Source of the DNA: an uncultured Acetatifactor sp.
Lineage (GTDB): Bacteria; Bacillota; Clostridia; Lachnospirales; Lachnospiraceae
Length of the DNA: 54,986 nt
Direction of reading: 5' to 3'
NCBI GenBank assembly: GCA_947625475.1
Contig: CANQOL010000020.1
Span: forward strand, 1 to 54,986
In this document: positions 1-9,084 of the stretch, piece after piece
Layout: each line of letters opens with the position of its first letter
Numbering within the stretch: the first letter of the stretch is position 1
The notes under the pieces: generated by a model
What the model saw: only the letters and a program-made list of their open reading frames with translations
Told to the model about the DNA's origin: nothing
The model's database searches: none
Position numbers and translations under genes: made by a program

Positions 1-450
1 GTGAGGGAGTATCAGGAGGAAGATCTGGGGCGCGACGAGTCGATCCGGAAAGCGATCCTGGACTGCCAGAGGGAGGGAATCTTTGCGGAGTTTGTGCGGG
101 AGCACGGAACGGAGGCGGTGAATATGCTGTACACGCAGTTCAATATGGATGACGCCCTGGATGTGAGATACGAGGAGGGCGTGGAGGACGGATACGAAAA
201 AGGCGTAACCGCTGGAAGGGCCGAAGGACTAACCGCCGGAAGGGCCGAGGGAATTACCGAGGGCATAGCCAAGGGAGAACTGCGGCTGCTGATCCGCCAG
301 GTCTGCGCGAAGCTGCGAAAAGGAGACACGCCGGATAAAATCGCGGAGGATCTGCTGGCAGATCAGGAGAAGGTTGACCGGATCTGTTCCGCTGCCGAAG
401 CCTGCGGCTTTGACGAGAATGCCGTTTATGAAAAGCTCTGCTCATTATAA
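1..450 (+). CDS. Rpn-family PD-(D/E)XK nuclease/transposase, C-terminal part
   Basis: The reading frame is open from the first base, so the gene very likely begins upstream and only its last 149 residues are visible. The segment with NMLYTQFNMDDALDVRYEEG and the following EGxxxGxxxG-type repeats (two near-identical 8-residue AGRAEG units at about residues 70-86) is the usual C-terminal region of Rpn/YhgA-like recombination-promoting nucleases. The catalytic PD-(D/E)XK domain lies outside the window, so activity cannot be judged. It ends just before the convergent hybrid kinase gene. The family call is from motif recognition only. Confidence 0.7.
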   Translation: MREYQEEDLGRDESIRKAILDCQREGIFAEFVREHGTEAVNMLYTQFNMDDALDVRYEEGVEDGYEKGVTAGRAEGLTAGRAEGITEGIAKGELRLLIRQVCAKLRKGDTPDKIAEDLLADQEKVDRICSAAEACGFDENAVYEKLCSL

Positions 451-472
451 TTCTTGATTGAATATGGCGGCG

Positions 473-2647
473 TCACCGCGCCTCCCCGCACTCCTTCAGC
501 AGCTTTTCCAGATTGATCGGTTTGGAGAGGAAGCCGTCCATACCGCTGCGCATGGCCGTCTCCCGGTCCTCCCGGTCGCTGTTTGCGCTGCAGGCCACGA
601 TCCGCACCGTGCCGGCGTCCGGGCGCTGCAGGGCCCGTATGGCCGCCGCCGTCTCAAATCCGTTGCGCTTCGGCATCAGAATATCCATCAGGATCACCCC
701 ATAGAAGCCGGGCTTCGACCGGGCAAAGAGCTCTAAGGCCGCCTCCCCGTCTCTAGCCAGATCCGCCTCAAACCCGCTGGACTCCAGAAGTCCCAGCATG
801 ATCTCCCCGTTCAGTTCATTGTCCTCGGCCACCAGGATCCGGGGCCTTTTACGGATGACTTCCGTCTCCCCCAAACCGGATTCCTCCGGCAGATCCTTCA
901 CGGGTTCCCGGTCCGTCTCTCTCCCGTCCCGGGCCTCATCTCCCCTCTCCGGGGCACTCTGCACCGCTCTGGGCGCCGGGAAGGTGAACACAAACTCGCT
1001 TCCCTCCCCCTTTTTGCTGGTGAAGGTCAGCTCCCCTCCCATGAGCTGGGCCAAACGGCGGCTGATGGGCAGGCCAAGCCCCGCCCCCTGGTTGCCCTTG
1101 GAGACGGTGTCCTGCCCCCTGTTAAAGGATCCGAATATCTGTGCGCTGAATTCCTCGCTGATGCCCCGGCCCGTGTCGGAAATCTCCACCCGGGTCCAGA
1201 TCATCCCCTCCCCGTCCTGGCTCTGGCGCACCCTCAGCTCTACCCGTCCCCCCTCCGGGGTAAACTTCCGGGCATTGTCCAGCAGATTCAGAATCACCTG
1301 CTGGATGCGGGACTCATCCCCCAGGATCACCGGGCAGAGAATCTGCGTGTCCGCGGAAAAATCCAGCTTCTTTTCCTCCATCCCGATGCGGGCGATGGAC
1401 TCCACTGTGGAAAGCAGGAAATTTACGTCCACCGGCTCCTGAACCAGCCGTACCGCTTCATCCTGCAGGCCGGACATATCCAGGATATCGTTTACCAAAG
1501 ACAGCAGATACCGGGCCGTGGCGGTGGACTGCTGCAGATAGTCCGCCAGCTGTTCCTTATCCCCCAGCTTGCGGGACATCAGGTAATTGAGCCCTATCAG
1601 TCCGTTTAAAGGGGTTCTCAGCTCATGGCTCATAGTGGACAAAAACTGTCTCTTGGCCCTGGCGTCCGCCCTCGCCTCCATGGAGCGCATATGCTGGCGG
1701 CTGAGCAGCAAAAGCAGCGTCACAATGCACACCGCAGATACGGCCAGCACCGTAAAGGCGTACCGGTAGCGGTAAAGCACATCCCCCATATCGTAGACAT
1801 ACTGGTTTTCCATCACGCCCTGGATGGTGCAGGCGCTCACCTCGTCCTCCGTCAGCCGGGCTATGGCCTTGTCCAGGATTTGGATCAGCATGCCCTCCCC
1901 CGTGTCCACGGCCTGTCCCTGGCTGTCAAAGGGCACCACCGCCGAGAAGCACAGCATATCCTCCATATCCAGCACAGGGATCACCTTCAGTCCCTCATAC
2001 ACCGGCTTGTACAGCCAGTACTCCGCCACATACTGGTTGTGGATCATCAGATCCGCCTCTCCCCTGGAAACCGCGTCCAAGCCCGCCTCAATGGAGTCAT
2101 AGTCCACCATGCGGAAGTTGGGATACCGGCCCGTCAGCACCTTCTTGATGGTCTGGGAGCCGGTGCAGATGGCCACAGTCAAGGGATCGTCCAGAGAGGC
2201 GCTGAAATCGTCCCGGGTCACCATCACCTTGCGGCTGATCAGGTAGGGATCGCTGATCAGGATGCCCCGGGCCGTCTGGTTTTCCCGGTTATACTCCACA
2301 CTGGTCACCAGGTCAAAGTCCCCCTCCAGCAGATAGGTGTAGGTCACATCCCCCGCCGGCAGGGCTACATATTCAAATGTGAGGCCGCTGATCTGGGCAA
2401 TCCGGTCCAGAATGTACCGGGTGATGCCGGCCAGATTCCCCTGGCTGTCCGCAAAGGACACGGGGATCTGATCCCCCACAAACCCCACCTTCAGGGGCCC
2501 ACAGCCATCCAGATAGGCCCGCTCCTCCTCTGTCAGCTCCCGGCGAAAGTCCGCCTGATTCTCCGCGGCCCGGACAGGGATCCCGCCAAGAAGGATCATT
2601 CCCAAAACCAGCCACAGTGTGATCTGTCTGTATATATCACGGCCCAC
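473..2647 (-). CDS. Hybrid sensor histidine kinase with periplasmic amino-acid-type binding domain
   Basis: This 724-residue protein has a signal peptide or anchor (residues about 8-27). A bacterial solute-binding type 3 domain (about 45-280) follows, then one membrane segment (about 295-316). Next come a HisKA domain with phospho-acceptor His341 in STMSHELRTPLNG, an HATPase domain with LLDNARKF, DTGRGI and GAGLGL boxes, and a C-terminal receiver domain (about 605-720) with ILMDILMPK as the phosphorylation site. It would sense a small extracellular ligand and pass phosphate His to Asp. There is no Hpt domain in the protein, so onward transfer would need a separate Hpt protein; one is encoded at 10500-10853. 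The gene diverges from arcC. The ligand is unknown. Confidence 0.93.
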   Translation of the reverse strand: MGRDIYRQITLWLVLGMILLGGIPVRAAENQADFRRELTEEERAYLDGCGPLKVGFVGDQIPVSFADSQGNLAGITRYILDRIAQISGLTFEYVALPAGDVTYTYLLEGDFDLVTSVEYNRENQTARGILISDPYLISRKVMVTRDDFSASLDDPLTVAICTGSQTIKKVLTGRYPNFRMVDYDSIEAGLDAVSRGEADLMIHNQYVAEYWLYKPVYEGLKVIPVLDMEDMLCFSAVVPFDSQGQAVDTGEGMLIQILDKAIARLTEDEVSACTIQGVMENQYVYDMGDVLYRYRYAFTVLAVSAVCIVTLLLLLSRQHMRSMEARADARAKRQFLSTMSHELRTPLNGLIGLNYLMSRKLGDKEQLADYLQQSTATARYLLSLVNDILDMSGLQDEAVRLVQEPVDVNFLLSTVESIARIGMEEKKLDFSADTQILCPVILGDESRIQQVILNLLDNARKFTPEGGRVELRVRQSQDGEGMIWTRVEISDTGRGISEEFSAQIFGSFNRGQDTVSKGNQGAGLGLPISRRLAQLMGGELTFTSKKGEGSEFVFTFPAPRAVQSAPERGDEARDGRETDREPVKDLPEESGLGETEVIRKRPRILVAEDNELNGEIMLGLLESSGFEADLARDGEAALELFARSKPGFYGVILMDILMPKRNGFETAAAIRALQRPDAGTVRIVACSANSDREDRETAMRSGMDGFLSKPINLEKLLKECGEAR

Positions 2648-2777
2648 GGCGGCTACCCCCTGTCCCTGTTACTCGGATCCCCCTCCTGTCAGAAAGAAGG
2701 AAATCCGGCTCATCTTCCTCGATTGTAATCCCAAAATCGCCCCCTGTAAAGAGCGCCGCCCAATTTTCCTTTTCCGT

Positions 2778-2806
2778 TTGCCATTTCCGGGCAATCATGT
2801 TATAAT
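2778..2806 (+). promoter_or_regulatory. Promoter of arcC
   Basis: TTGCCA (2778-2783) and TATAAT (2801-2806) are separated by exactly 17 bases and lie 22 bases before the carbamate kinase start, with a GGAGG ribosome site in between (2815-2819 region). This is a good sigma-A match seen directly in the sequence. Confidence 0.75.
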
Positions 2807-2828
2807 CAGGGGACGGAGGAAACAACAG

Positions 2829-3764
2829 ATGAGCAAAAAGAGTGTCGTCGTCTCCCTGGGCCATGATGCCCTGGGATATACCACTACGCAGCAGCATGAC
2901 GCGGTGCGGATCACTGCCAGGGCTCTGGCCGACCTGGTGGAGGAAGATTATCAGCTCACCATCACCCACAGCAACGGGCCCCAGGTGAGTATGATCCACA
3001 AGGCCATGACCGAACTGCGCCGGGTTTACCCGGACTATACCCCCGCCCCCATGTGTGTGTGCTCTGCCATGAGCCAGGGCTATGTGGGCTATGATATCCA
3101 GAACGCCCTGCGAAGCGAGCTGCTGAGCCGGGGCATTTCCCATCCCGTCAGCACGGTCCTGACCCAGGTGACGGTGGATCCCTACGATGAGGCATTCTAC
3201 GAGCCCACCAAGGTGATCGGCCGCTTTATGTCGGCGGATGAGGCGGAGGCAGAGATCAAGAAGGGCAATTATGTAAAGGAATATCCGGGCCAGGGCTTCC
3301 GCCGGGTAGTGGCGGCCCCCAAGCCCATTGACATTGTGGAGATCGAGGCCATCCGGGCGCTGGCGGCGGCCGGGCAGGAGGTCATCGCCTGCGGCGGAGG
3401 CGGGATCCCCGTGATCGAGCAGCAGCATGTGCTGAAGGGCGCCTCGGCGGTGATCGAGAAGGATGCCATCGCCGGGAAGCTGGCGGCGGACTTAAAGACC
3501 CAGGAGCTGATTATCCTGACGGGCGTGGATTATGTGTATCTGGACTACAGAACCCCCGGCCAGGAGCCCCTCCACAGCCTGACCCTCTCCCAGGCCAGGG
3601 AATATATGGCCCAGGGACAGTTCGAGGCGGGCACCATGCTGCCCAAGATTGAGGCGGCAGTGTATTATCTGGAAAGAGTGCCGGAGGGGAGGGTGCTGAT
3701 CACCTCCATGAAGGCGCTGAAGGATGCCGTCAAGGGGAAGTGCGGAACCCTGATCTGCGGATAG
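2829..3764 (+). CDS. arcC: Carbamate kinase
   Basis: The start at 2829 is chosen because it follows GGAGG at a proper distance and gives the usual family length (311 residues); the frame is open further upstream but without a ribosome site. The N-terminus SHKSVVV-like strand (MSKKSVVVSLGHDALGYT), the TITHSNGPQVSMI segment and the CGGGGIPVI loop are carbamate kinase signatures. The enzyme transfers phosphate from carbamoyl phosphate to ADP, giving ATP, ammonia and CO2, usually as the last step of arginine deiminase, agmatine or purine catabolism. No arcA or arcB is adjacent, so the source of carbamoyl phosphate is not shown. It is monocistronic: its own promoter lies upstream and a terminator follows the downstream repeats. 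Confidence 0.95.
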   Translation: MSKKSVVVSLGHDALGYTTTQQHDAVRITARALADLVEEDYQLTITHSNGPQVSMIHKAMTELRRVYPDYTPAPMCVCSAMSQGYVGYDIQNALRSELLSRGISHPVSTVLTQVTVDPYDEAFYEPTKVIGRFMSADEAEAEIKKGNYVKEYPGQGFRRVVAAPKPIDIVEIEAIRALAAAGQEVIACGGGGIPVIEQQHVLKGASAVIEKDAIAGKLAADLKTQELIILTGVDYVYLDYRTPGQEPLHSLTLSQAREYMAQGQFEAGTMLPKIEAAVYYLERVPEGRVLITSMKALKDAVKGKCGTLICG

Positions 3765-3774
3765 GCCTTCCGCC

Positions 3775-3912
3775 GGTTCTCAACTGCCGGATCGGTTTCA
3801 ACTGCCAGCTCGCTCTCAACTGCCGGCACGCTCTCAACTGCCGGATTGCTTTCAACTGCCGGATCGGTTTCAGACGCCCGATTGATTTCAATTGCCGGGC
3901 CATTTTCAATTA
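3775..3912. repeat. 18-bp tandem repeat, about 7.5 copies
   Basis: Right after the arcC stop the unit TCTCAACTGCCGGATCGG recurs with period 18, first nearly exact and then degenerating towards the terminator. The period is a multiple of three, so one plus frame stays open across it (an NCRIGF-like hexapeptide repeat). There is no ribosome site and the frame overlaps the arcC end, so I do not call it a gene. Confidence 0.85.
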
Positions 3913-3917
3913 CGTCA

Positions 3918-3949
3918 AAAGGCTGTCGCTTCTGCGACAGCCTTTCTTA
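3918..3949 (+). terminator. Rho-independent terminator after arcC
   Basis: A perfect 12-bp stem (AAAGGCTGTCGC, 3918-3929, with GCGACAGCCTTT, 3934-3945) has a 4-base loop and is followed by a T-rich stretch. The 150-base distance from the arcC stop is filled by the 18-bp repeats. Confidence 0.85.
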
Positions 3950-4021
3950 AGTAGAACTTCATAACACACCATAACACAATCCGAAAGAAAAGTCTAGTAA
4001 TTTTTCTTTTTTCCGGTATAC

Positions 4022-4098
4022 TTTCCCATAGTCTTCTGAATCACCCTGCAGACCTTCAGATTTCCCATAAACTTCTGATTCACCCTGCAGACCTTCAG
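4022..4098. repeat. 39-bp tandem duplication upstream of the helD-like gene
   Basis: Two copies (4022-4060 and 4061-4098) beginning TTTCCCATA and containing CACCCTGCAGACCTTCAG differ at only a few positions. They fill the leader between the arcC terminator and the ribosome site of the next gene. With the 18-bp repeats and the terminator they account for most of the 386-base gap 3765-4150. Confidence 0.85.
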
Positions 4099-4150
4099 GC
4101 GGGCCCTCGGACGGGGCTGCCTGACACCCAAGCAAAGGAGGTATGTATCC

Positions 4151-6355
4151 ATGTCAGATTCCCAGTCCCGGCCTTCCTCAAGGGACCCTGTTTCCTCTCC
4201 CACCCGGCCTTCCTCAAGGGACACCGTTCCCTCTCCCACCCGGCCTTCCGCAAAGGACACCGGTCCCTCTCCCAGCCAGCCCCCCGCAGTCCCGCCAGAC
4301 TGGCCCGGGGAGCTGGAGCATTTTGCCCTTGTGCGGCAGATTATCGCCGAAAACATCCTCCGCAGTGAGGCGGAGTGCCGGCAGCGCCACGCCCAGGTTC
4401 AGGAGCTCTACCGGCGCATCAACGGCGGGGATGTGGAGCTCTACAATCAGCTGATGACCGCCGCCAGCCTGGAAGAACACGCCCTAAGCTCCCTGCGAAA
4501 AAACCGGGCGGCCCTGGAGAAGCCCTATTTCGGGCGCATCGACTACAAGGAAGCCTCCGCCCCAGTACCCCAGCAGGTCTATATCGGCAAAAACGGCGTC
4601 TTCCGGGACCGGACGGAGGTTCTCATCGCCGACTGGCGCTCCCCCATCGCCAGCGTCTACTACGAGAACGAGCTGGGCCCCGGCGAGTACGGGCTGGCAG
4701 ACGAGGCTCCCATCCCCATTGATCTGAAGGGCAAGCGCACCTACGACGTGGAGGGAGGCGTCCTGAGGGGCTGCTACGACAGCGACGTGGCTGCCAACGA
4801 CGCCCTGCTGATCCAGTATCTCTCCCGGAACCGGGACGCGGTGCTGGGGGAGATCATCGCCACCATCCAGAAGGAGCAGAACGCGATCATTCGGGAGTCC
4901 CCCTTCGCCAACCTGATCGTCCAGGGGGTGGCCGGCAGCGGCAAGACCACCGTGGCCATGCACCGGATCTCCTATCTGCTCTACAATTACCGGCACCGGT
5001 TTGAGTCCAACGAGTACTGCATCGTAGGCAGCAGCGATCTGCTGCTGAATTATATCACCGCCGGCCTGCCGGAGCTGGACGTGCCCAATATCCGCCACCT
5101 GCGCATGGATCAGCTCTTTGCCAGACTCTGCGAAAAGGACTGGAACCCAAAATACCGGACGGTGCCCCCGGACGGATCCGCCCCCCGGCGCTGCTCTCTG
5201 GAATTTATGCGGGAGCTGGAGCTTTTCCTGGCCCAAAAAAGAGAGCAGTACATAGACTGCTCTCCCCTGGAGGATCCGCAGCTGGGAGTGATCCTGCCCG
5301 CCTCCGGCACCCGTACTCTGCTGCGGGAAAACCCCGCCGTCAGCGTCTGCACTCTGCTGTCCATGCTGGACGAGCGTGCGAAAACCCGCATCCGCTTTCT
5401 GCTGGCGGGGTGCGACCGGGACGAGATCCAGAAAAAGCTCCGGGAGTACGCGGGGCACTATCGGGGCCTGCGCCCCCGGACAAACGCCCGGGCGCTGTAC
5501 CTGGAGTTTCTGGAAAGCATGCAGGAGAAAATTTGTCAGGCTTCCCCGGGGCCGGAGGCAGGCCGGGAAAGCCGGGAGACCCTGAGGGCCCACCTGGCCG
5601 CCCTTGGCCGGAAGGAGTGGGATCTCTACGATATGGCCGCCCTGGCCCTGATCCACTACCGGATCTTCCAAAAGGAGCCCAATCAGGCATTCGGCCTGTT
5701 GTTTCTGGACGAGGCCCAGGACTTCGGCATCGGCGCCTACTATGTGCTGAGACAGCTCCTTCCCGCCTCCTACTTCACCGTCATGGGGGATGTGTCCCAG
5801 AATATCAACTACGACACGGGGCTGAACGACTGGTATGAGCTGCAAAAGCTCTTTCTCACCGGCCCCAAGGACAAATTCCTGCTGCTGCAGAAGAGCTACC
5901 GCAACACTATTGAAATCTCCCGGTACGCCGGACGGATCCTGGAGCATGCAAACGGCGGCCGCTACCGGATCGAGCCCGTGATCCGCCACGGGCTGCCCGT
6001 ATCTGAGAAAAGTTTCTGGAGCGATCTGGAGATGGCCCAGTACGCCGCCTCCCTGATCGGGGAGATCCGATCCAGAGGGCACCGCACCGTGGCCGTCATA
6101 TGCCGCGAACAGGCGGATGAAAAGCACGCCCGGGAGCTCCTTTCGCCTCTCACTCCCCTCAGGGAGGGGGAAAATGAGAATTTTGCCGAAGGAACCGCGG
6201 TGCTTCCCATCCGCCTGGTAAAAGGGCTGGAATTTGACGCGGTGATCCTGTGGAATCTGCGCCTGGAGCAGAACCTCGCCAGCCCCCGGGAGGCAAAGCT
6301 GTTCTACGTGGCGGCCACCCGGGCCCTCCATGAGCTCCATGTGCTGAGCTGCTAG
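4151..6355 (+). CDS. HelD-type RNA polymerase recycling ATPase (UvrD-like superfamily 1)
   Basis: The start follows AGGAGG (4136-4141). The 734-residue protein has a proline- and serine-rich N-terminal tail made of three 12-residue repeats (about residues 7-42), then a helical region. The P-loop GVAGSGKTTVAMHR is near residue 260, DEAQD (Walker B, superfamily 1 type) near 520, and the C-terminal helicase motifs KGLEFDAV and YVAATRA follow. HelD proteins use ATP to remove RNA polymerase from nucleic acids and help recycle it; some relatives give rifamycin tolerance. Plain UvrD/PcrA is less likely because the N-terminus is of HelD type and the length is right. The repeat tail looks species-specific. 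It converges on the MATE gene with only 3 bases between stops. Confidence 0.85.
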   Translation: MSDSQSRPSSRDPVSSPTRPSSRDTVPSPTRPSAKDTGPSPSQPPAVPPDWPGELEHFALVRQIIAENILRSEAECRQRHAQVQELYRRINGGDVELYNQLMTAASLEEHALSSLRKNRAALEKPYFGRIDYKEASAPVPQQVYIGKNGVFRDRTEVLIADWRSPIASVYYENELGPGEYGLADEAPIPIDLKGKRTYDVEGGVLRGCYDSDVAANDALLIQYLSRNRDAVLGEIIATIQKEQNAIIRESPFANLIVQGVAGSGKTTVAMHRISYLLYNYRHRFESNEYCIVGSSDLLLNYITAGLPELDVPNIRHLRMDQLFARLCEKDWNPKYRTVPPDGSAPRRCSLEFMRELELFLAQKREQYIDCSPLEDPQLGVILPASGTRTLLRENPAVSVCTLLSMLDERAKTRIRFLLAGCDRDEIQKKLREYAGHYRGLRPRTNARALYLEFLESMQEKICQASPGPEAGRESRETLRAHLAALGRKEWDLYDMAALALIHYRIFQKEPNQAFGLLFLDEAQDFGIGAYYVLRQLLPASYFTVMGDVSQNINYDTGLNDWYELQKLFLTGPKDKFLLLQKSYRNTIEISRYAGRILEHANGGRYRIEPVIRHGLPVSEKSFWSDLEMAQYAASLIGEIRSRGHRTVAVICREQADEKHARELLSPLTPLREGENENFAEGTAVLPIRLVKGLEFDAVILWNLRLEQNLASPREAKLFYVAATRALHELHVLSC
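4169..4276 (+). repeat. 36-bp tandem repeat inside the helD-like gene, 3 copies
   Basis: Copies at 4169-4204, 4205-4240 and 4241-4276 begin CGGCCTTCC and encode a 12-residue RPSSRD-type unit ending SPT. The period keeps the frame, so copy number could change without breaking the protein. Confidence 0.9.
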
Positions 6356-6358
6356 GGG

Positions 6359-7753
6359 CTATGCCGCCATCAGGGCTTTTTTCTTCCACCTGCCCAGCAT
6401 GTAGAAGAAGGTGGTGATGGCCGCTCCCAGCACCCAGGAGATCAAAAGGGAGACGAAGATACAGGCGCTGTTGCCCTTGGGCAGCTCGGGGGAGCGGGTC
6501 AGGTAGGCGATGCCGTAGGCCACCGGCACCCGGATCAGCACGGTGGTGACCAGGGAGATCCACATGGGCGTCAGGGTGTCCCCCGCCCCTCTCATGACGC
6601 CGGAGAGACACTGGGTCACCTCCATGGCAATGTAGCCCACCGCCAGAATCTTCATCATGCTGAAGCTCAGCTCCACCAGCTCCGGGGTTTTGGTAAAGAT
6701 GGCCATCAGGTATTTCCCGAAAAGCAAAATCAGCAGGGTGATCACTGCGGAGGTCCCCACTGCGATGGCCACTCCCTGGCGGGTGCCCTTCACCACCCGG
6801 TCCATCTGCCGGGCCCCCACGTTCTGGCCCGCATAGGTGGTCATGGCGGTGCCGAAGGAGAAGGCGGGCATCATGGCGAAGCCGTCCACCCGCATGACAA
6901 TCACATTGGCCGCAATAAAGGTCTCCCCAAAGCTGTTGGTCAGGGACTGGACCACGATCATGGCCATGGAGAAGATGGCCTGGGTCACCCCGGAGGGAAG
7001 CCCCAATCGGAGCAGGTCCCCCAAGTACCGCTTCTCAGGCTTTAGGTATTTCACCTTCATATCAAAGATCTGGGTCATGGTGCGGAGCTTTAAAAAGGAA
7101 AGCAGGGCCGACACAAACTGGGCGATCACCGTGGCCAGGGCCACCCCCGGCACCCCCAGGCCGAACTTTGCCACAAACACATAGTCCAGCACCATGTTCA
7201 GGATGGTGGCCACCACCAGGTAAATCAGGGCGGAGACGGAATCCCCCAGGCCCCGCAGGATCCCGCCCAGGATATTGTAGTAGCAGGAGCCGGCAATCCC
7301 GATAAACAAAATCAGCAGGTAGGTGTTGCACCACTCGATGATGCTCTCCGGGGTGTCCAGAAGCCGCAGCAGCGGTTTGGTGATAAAGGGGCTCACCGCC
7401 ATAACGATGAGGGCCGACACCGCCGTCATGGTCATGCAGCAGCCGATGGTCTTGGAAAGCTCCTCCCTCTGCCTCGCCCCGAAATACTGGGAGACCATGA
7501 TCCCGGCTCCCACGGAGATGCCCACAAAGAGCACCAGCAGAAGGTTCAAAATAGGCGCCGCGCTGCCCACCGCCGCCAGGGCATTGTCCCCCACATACCG
7601 CCCCACGATGATGCTGTCCACCGTGTTGTAGAGCTGCTGGGCAATGTTGCCGATGAGCATGGGGATGGCGAAGGCCACAATCTGCTTTCCGGGGGTCCCC
7701 ACCGTCATATCGATGGGGGCAAACAACTTCTTGATACCGCTTAGTACGCTCAT
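6359..7753 (-). CDS. MATE-family efflux transporter
   Basis: The start at 7753 (MSVLSGIKKLF) is preceded by an AAGGAAAGGA ribosome site and gives 464 residues, the usual MATE length; the longer frame lacks support. About twelve hydrophobic segments are visible, with the family's N-terminal pattern IVAFAIPMLIGNIAQQLYNTVDSIIVGRYVG split over two helices and the matching second half (LRLGLPSGVTQAIFSMA). MATE proteins export cationic drugs or metabolites using Na+ or H+. It probably follows the REC-HD-GYP gene on the minus strand, but a terminator lies between them, so it may have its own promoter. The substrate is unknown. Confidence 0.92.
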   Translation of the reverse strand: MSVLSGIKKLFAPIDMTVGTPGKQIVAFAIPMLIGNIAQQLYNTVDSIIVGRYVGDNALAAVGSAAPILNLLLVLFVGISVGAGIMVSQYFGARQREELSKTIGCCMTMTAVSALIVMAVSPFITKPLLRLLDTPESIIEWCNTYLLILFIGIAGSCYYNILGGILRGLGDSVSALIYLVVATILNMVLDYVFVAKFGLGVPGVALATVIAQFVSALLSFLKLRTMTQIFDMKVKYLKPEKRYLGDLLRLGLPSGVTQAIFSMAMIVVQSLTNSFGETFIAANVIVMRVDGFAMMPAFSFGTAMTTYAGQNVGARQMDRVVKGTRQGVAIAVGTSAVITLLILLFGKYLMAIFTKTPELVELSFSMMKILAVGYIAMEVTQCLSGVMRGAGDTLTPMWISLVTTVLIRVPVAYGIAYLTRSPELPKGNSACIFVSLLISWVLGAAITTFFYMLGRWKKKALMAA

Positions 7754-7813
7754 ACTTCCAAAATCCTTTCCTTGCCTGATCTTCCTCTTTGCCCGTCGGC
7801 GGACGGGCGCCAT

Positions 7814-7850
7814 AAAAAGCCGGAGAATAGCAGTCCCACTACTCCCCGGC
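7814..7850 (-). terminator. Terminator after the REC-HD-GYP gene
   Basis: Read on the minus strand, a 12-bp GC-rich stem with two G-T pairs (7819-7850) is followed by a run of five T (7818-7814). It lies just downstream of the stop at 7872. Confidence 0.75.
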
Positions 7851-7871
7851 CCTATAGTGTCTCTACCTTCC

Positions 7872-8975
7872 TTACGCCTCCTGGGCGGCCCTGTTTCTCT
7901 CCACCAGGCTCTCAAATTCCTCTCTCACCCTGGCAAAGGAGTCCAGGAGCTTGGGCGAAAAGACGCCGCACTCCCCGTCGTTTATCATCTGAAACGCCAC
8001 GTCCACCGTGAAGGCTCCCTTGTACACCCGGCTGCTTACCAGGGCGTCGTACACGTCCGCAATGGACACGATCTGGGCGGCCACGGGAATCTCATCCCCC
8101 TTCAGCCCGTCCGGGTAGCCTCTCCCGTCGTACTTTTCGTGGTGATGCCGGCAGATCTCGTAGCAGACCTGGGCGTAGTCCTCGTCCCAGATCCCCTTGA
8201 TGTTGGTGAGCAGCTCGCTTCCCTTGGTGGTGTGGGTCTTCATGATTTCGAACTCTTCCGCCGTCAGCCGGCCGGGCTTGAGCAGGATCCCGTCCGGGAT
8301 GGCGATTTTCCCCACGTCGTGGAGGGAGCTGGCGGAGGTGATGATCTCCACCTTCTCCGGGGTAAGCCCGTACTCCGGGTAGTTCTCCATCATCTTCAGG
8401 GCCAGGATCCGGGTGAACTCCTTCACCCGCATGATATGCTCGCCGCTCTCCAGGTTCCGGCACTCCACCACAGTACCCAGGATGTCGATGATCCTCTCGT
8501 TGCTGGCCTTGAGCCTCTCGGCCTGGCGCTTTAAGCGCTCGTTCTGCTTTTTCAGGGTCTCCGTCTGCTTGGCGACCGTATCCTCCAGGTGGTTCTTGTA
8601 CAGATACAGGTTGACGGTGTTCATCACCCGCTTCCGGACCAAAGAATTGTCGAAGGGCTTGCGGATAAAATCCGACACCCCGTACTCAAAGCATCTGCCC
8701 TCTATCTTGGCGGAGGACTCGCCGCTGATGACCAGCACGGGGATCTTCCCCATCCAGCCCCTGCTCTTCATGCCCTCCAGCACGGCAAAACCGTCCATAT
8801 TCGGCATAATCAGGTCCAGCAGCACCACCGAAATCTGGTCGTTTTGTTTTTCCAATATCTCCAGCGCCTGACCTCCGTCCTCCGCCTCCAGGATCTGGAA
8901 CTCATCCTTGAGGATCTCTGTCAGGAGCACCCGATTGATCTCCACATCATCCACTACCAGTATCTTATCCCTCAT
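7872..8975 (-). CDS. Response regulator with HD-GYP domain (probable c-di-GMP phosphodiesterase)
   Basis: The start at 8975 (MRDKILVVDD) follows a GGAAAGGA ribosome site and gives 367 residues. The receiver domain (about 1-120) has LVVDDVEINR and LLDLIMPNMDG with the phospho-Asp. A coiled linker (about 125-165) follows, then an HD-GYP domain with LHDVGKIAIPDGIL and HHEKYDGRGYPDGL. HD-GYP proteins hydrolyse cyclic di-GMP, and phosphorylation of the receiver should control this. No cognate kinase is adjacent. The free Hpt protein at 10500 and the hybrid kinase at 473 are candidate partners (inference). Gene order suggests it was once directly downstream of the S8 protease. Confidence 0.93.
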   Translation of the reverse strand: MRDKILVVDDVEINRVLLTEILKDEFQILEAEDGGQALEILEKQNDQISVVLLDLIMPNMDGFAVLEGMKSRGWMGKIPVLVISGESSAKIEGRCFEYGVSDFIRKPFDNSLVRKRVMNTVNLYLYKNHLEDTVAKQTETLKKQNERLKRQAERLKASNERIIDILGTVVECRNLESGEHIMRVKEFTRILALKMMENYPEYGLTPEKVEIITSASSLHDVGKIAIPDGILLKPGRLTAEEFEIMKTHTTKGSELLTNIKGIWDEDYAQVCYEICRHHHEKYDGRGYPDGLKGDEIPVAAQIVSIADVYDALVSSRVYKGAFTVDVAFQMINDGECGVFSPKLLDSFARVREEFESLVERNRAAQEA

Positions 8976-9084
8976 TCTATGTCCTTTCCCGTAACCGCCT
9001 GCCGGATTACCTCCTTTATCGCCTGTACATTCCATAGTAATACATCCAAAAAATTATGTCAACACCAGTCTCTCAGATTCCTCC

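Noticed and set aside
4484..6340. 618-residue open frame on the minus strand
   Set aside because: It lies opposite the helD-like gene, has no ribosome site and no domain. GC-rich coding DNA gives such long mirror frames.
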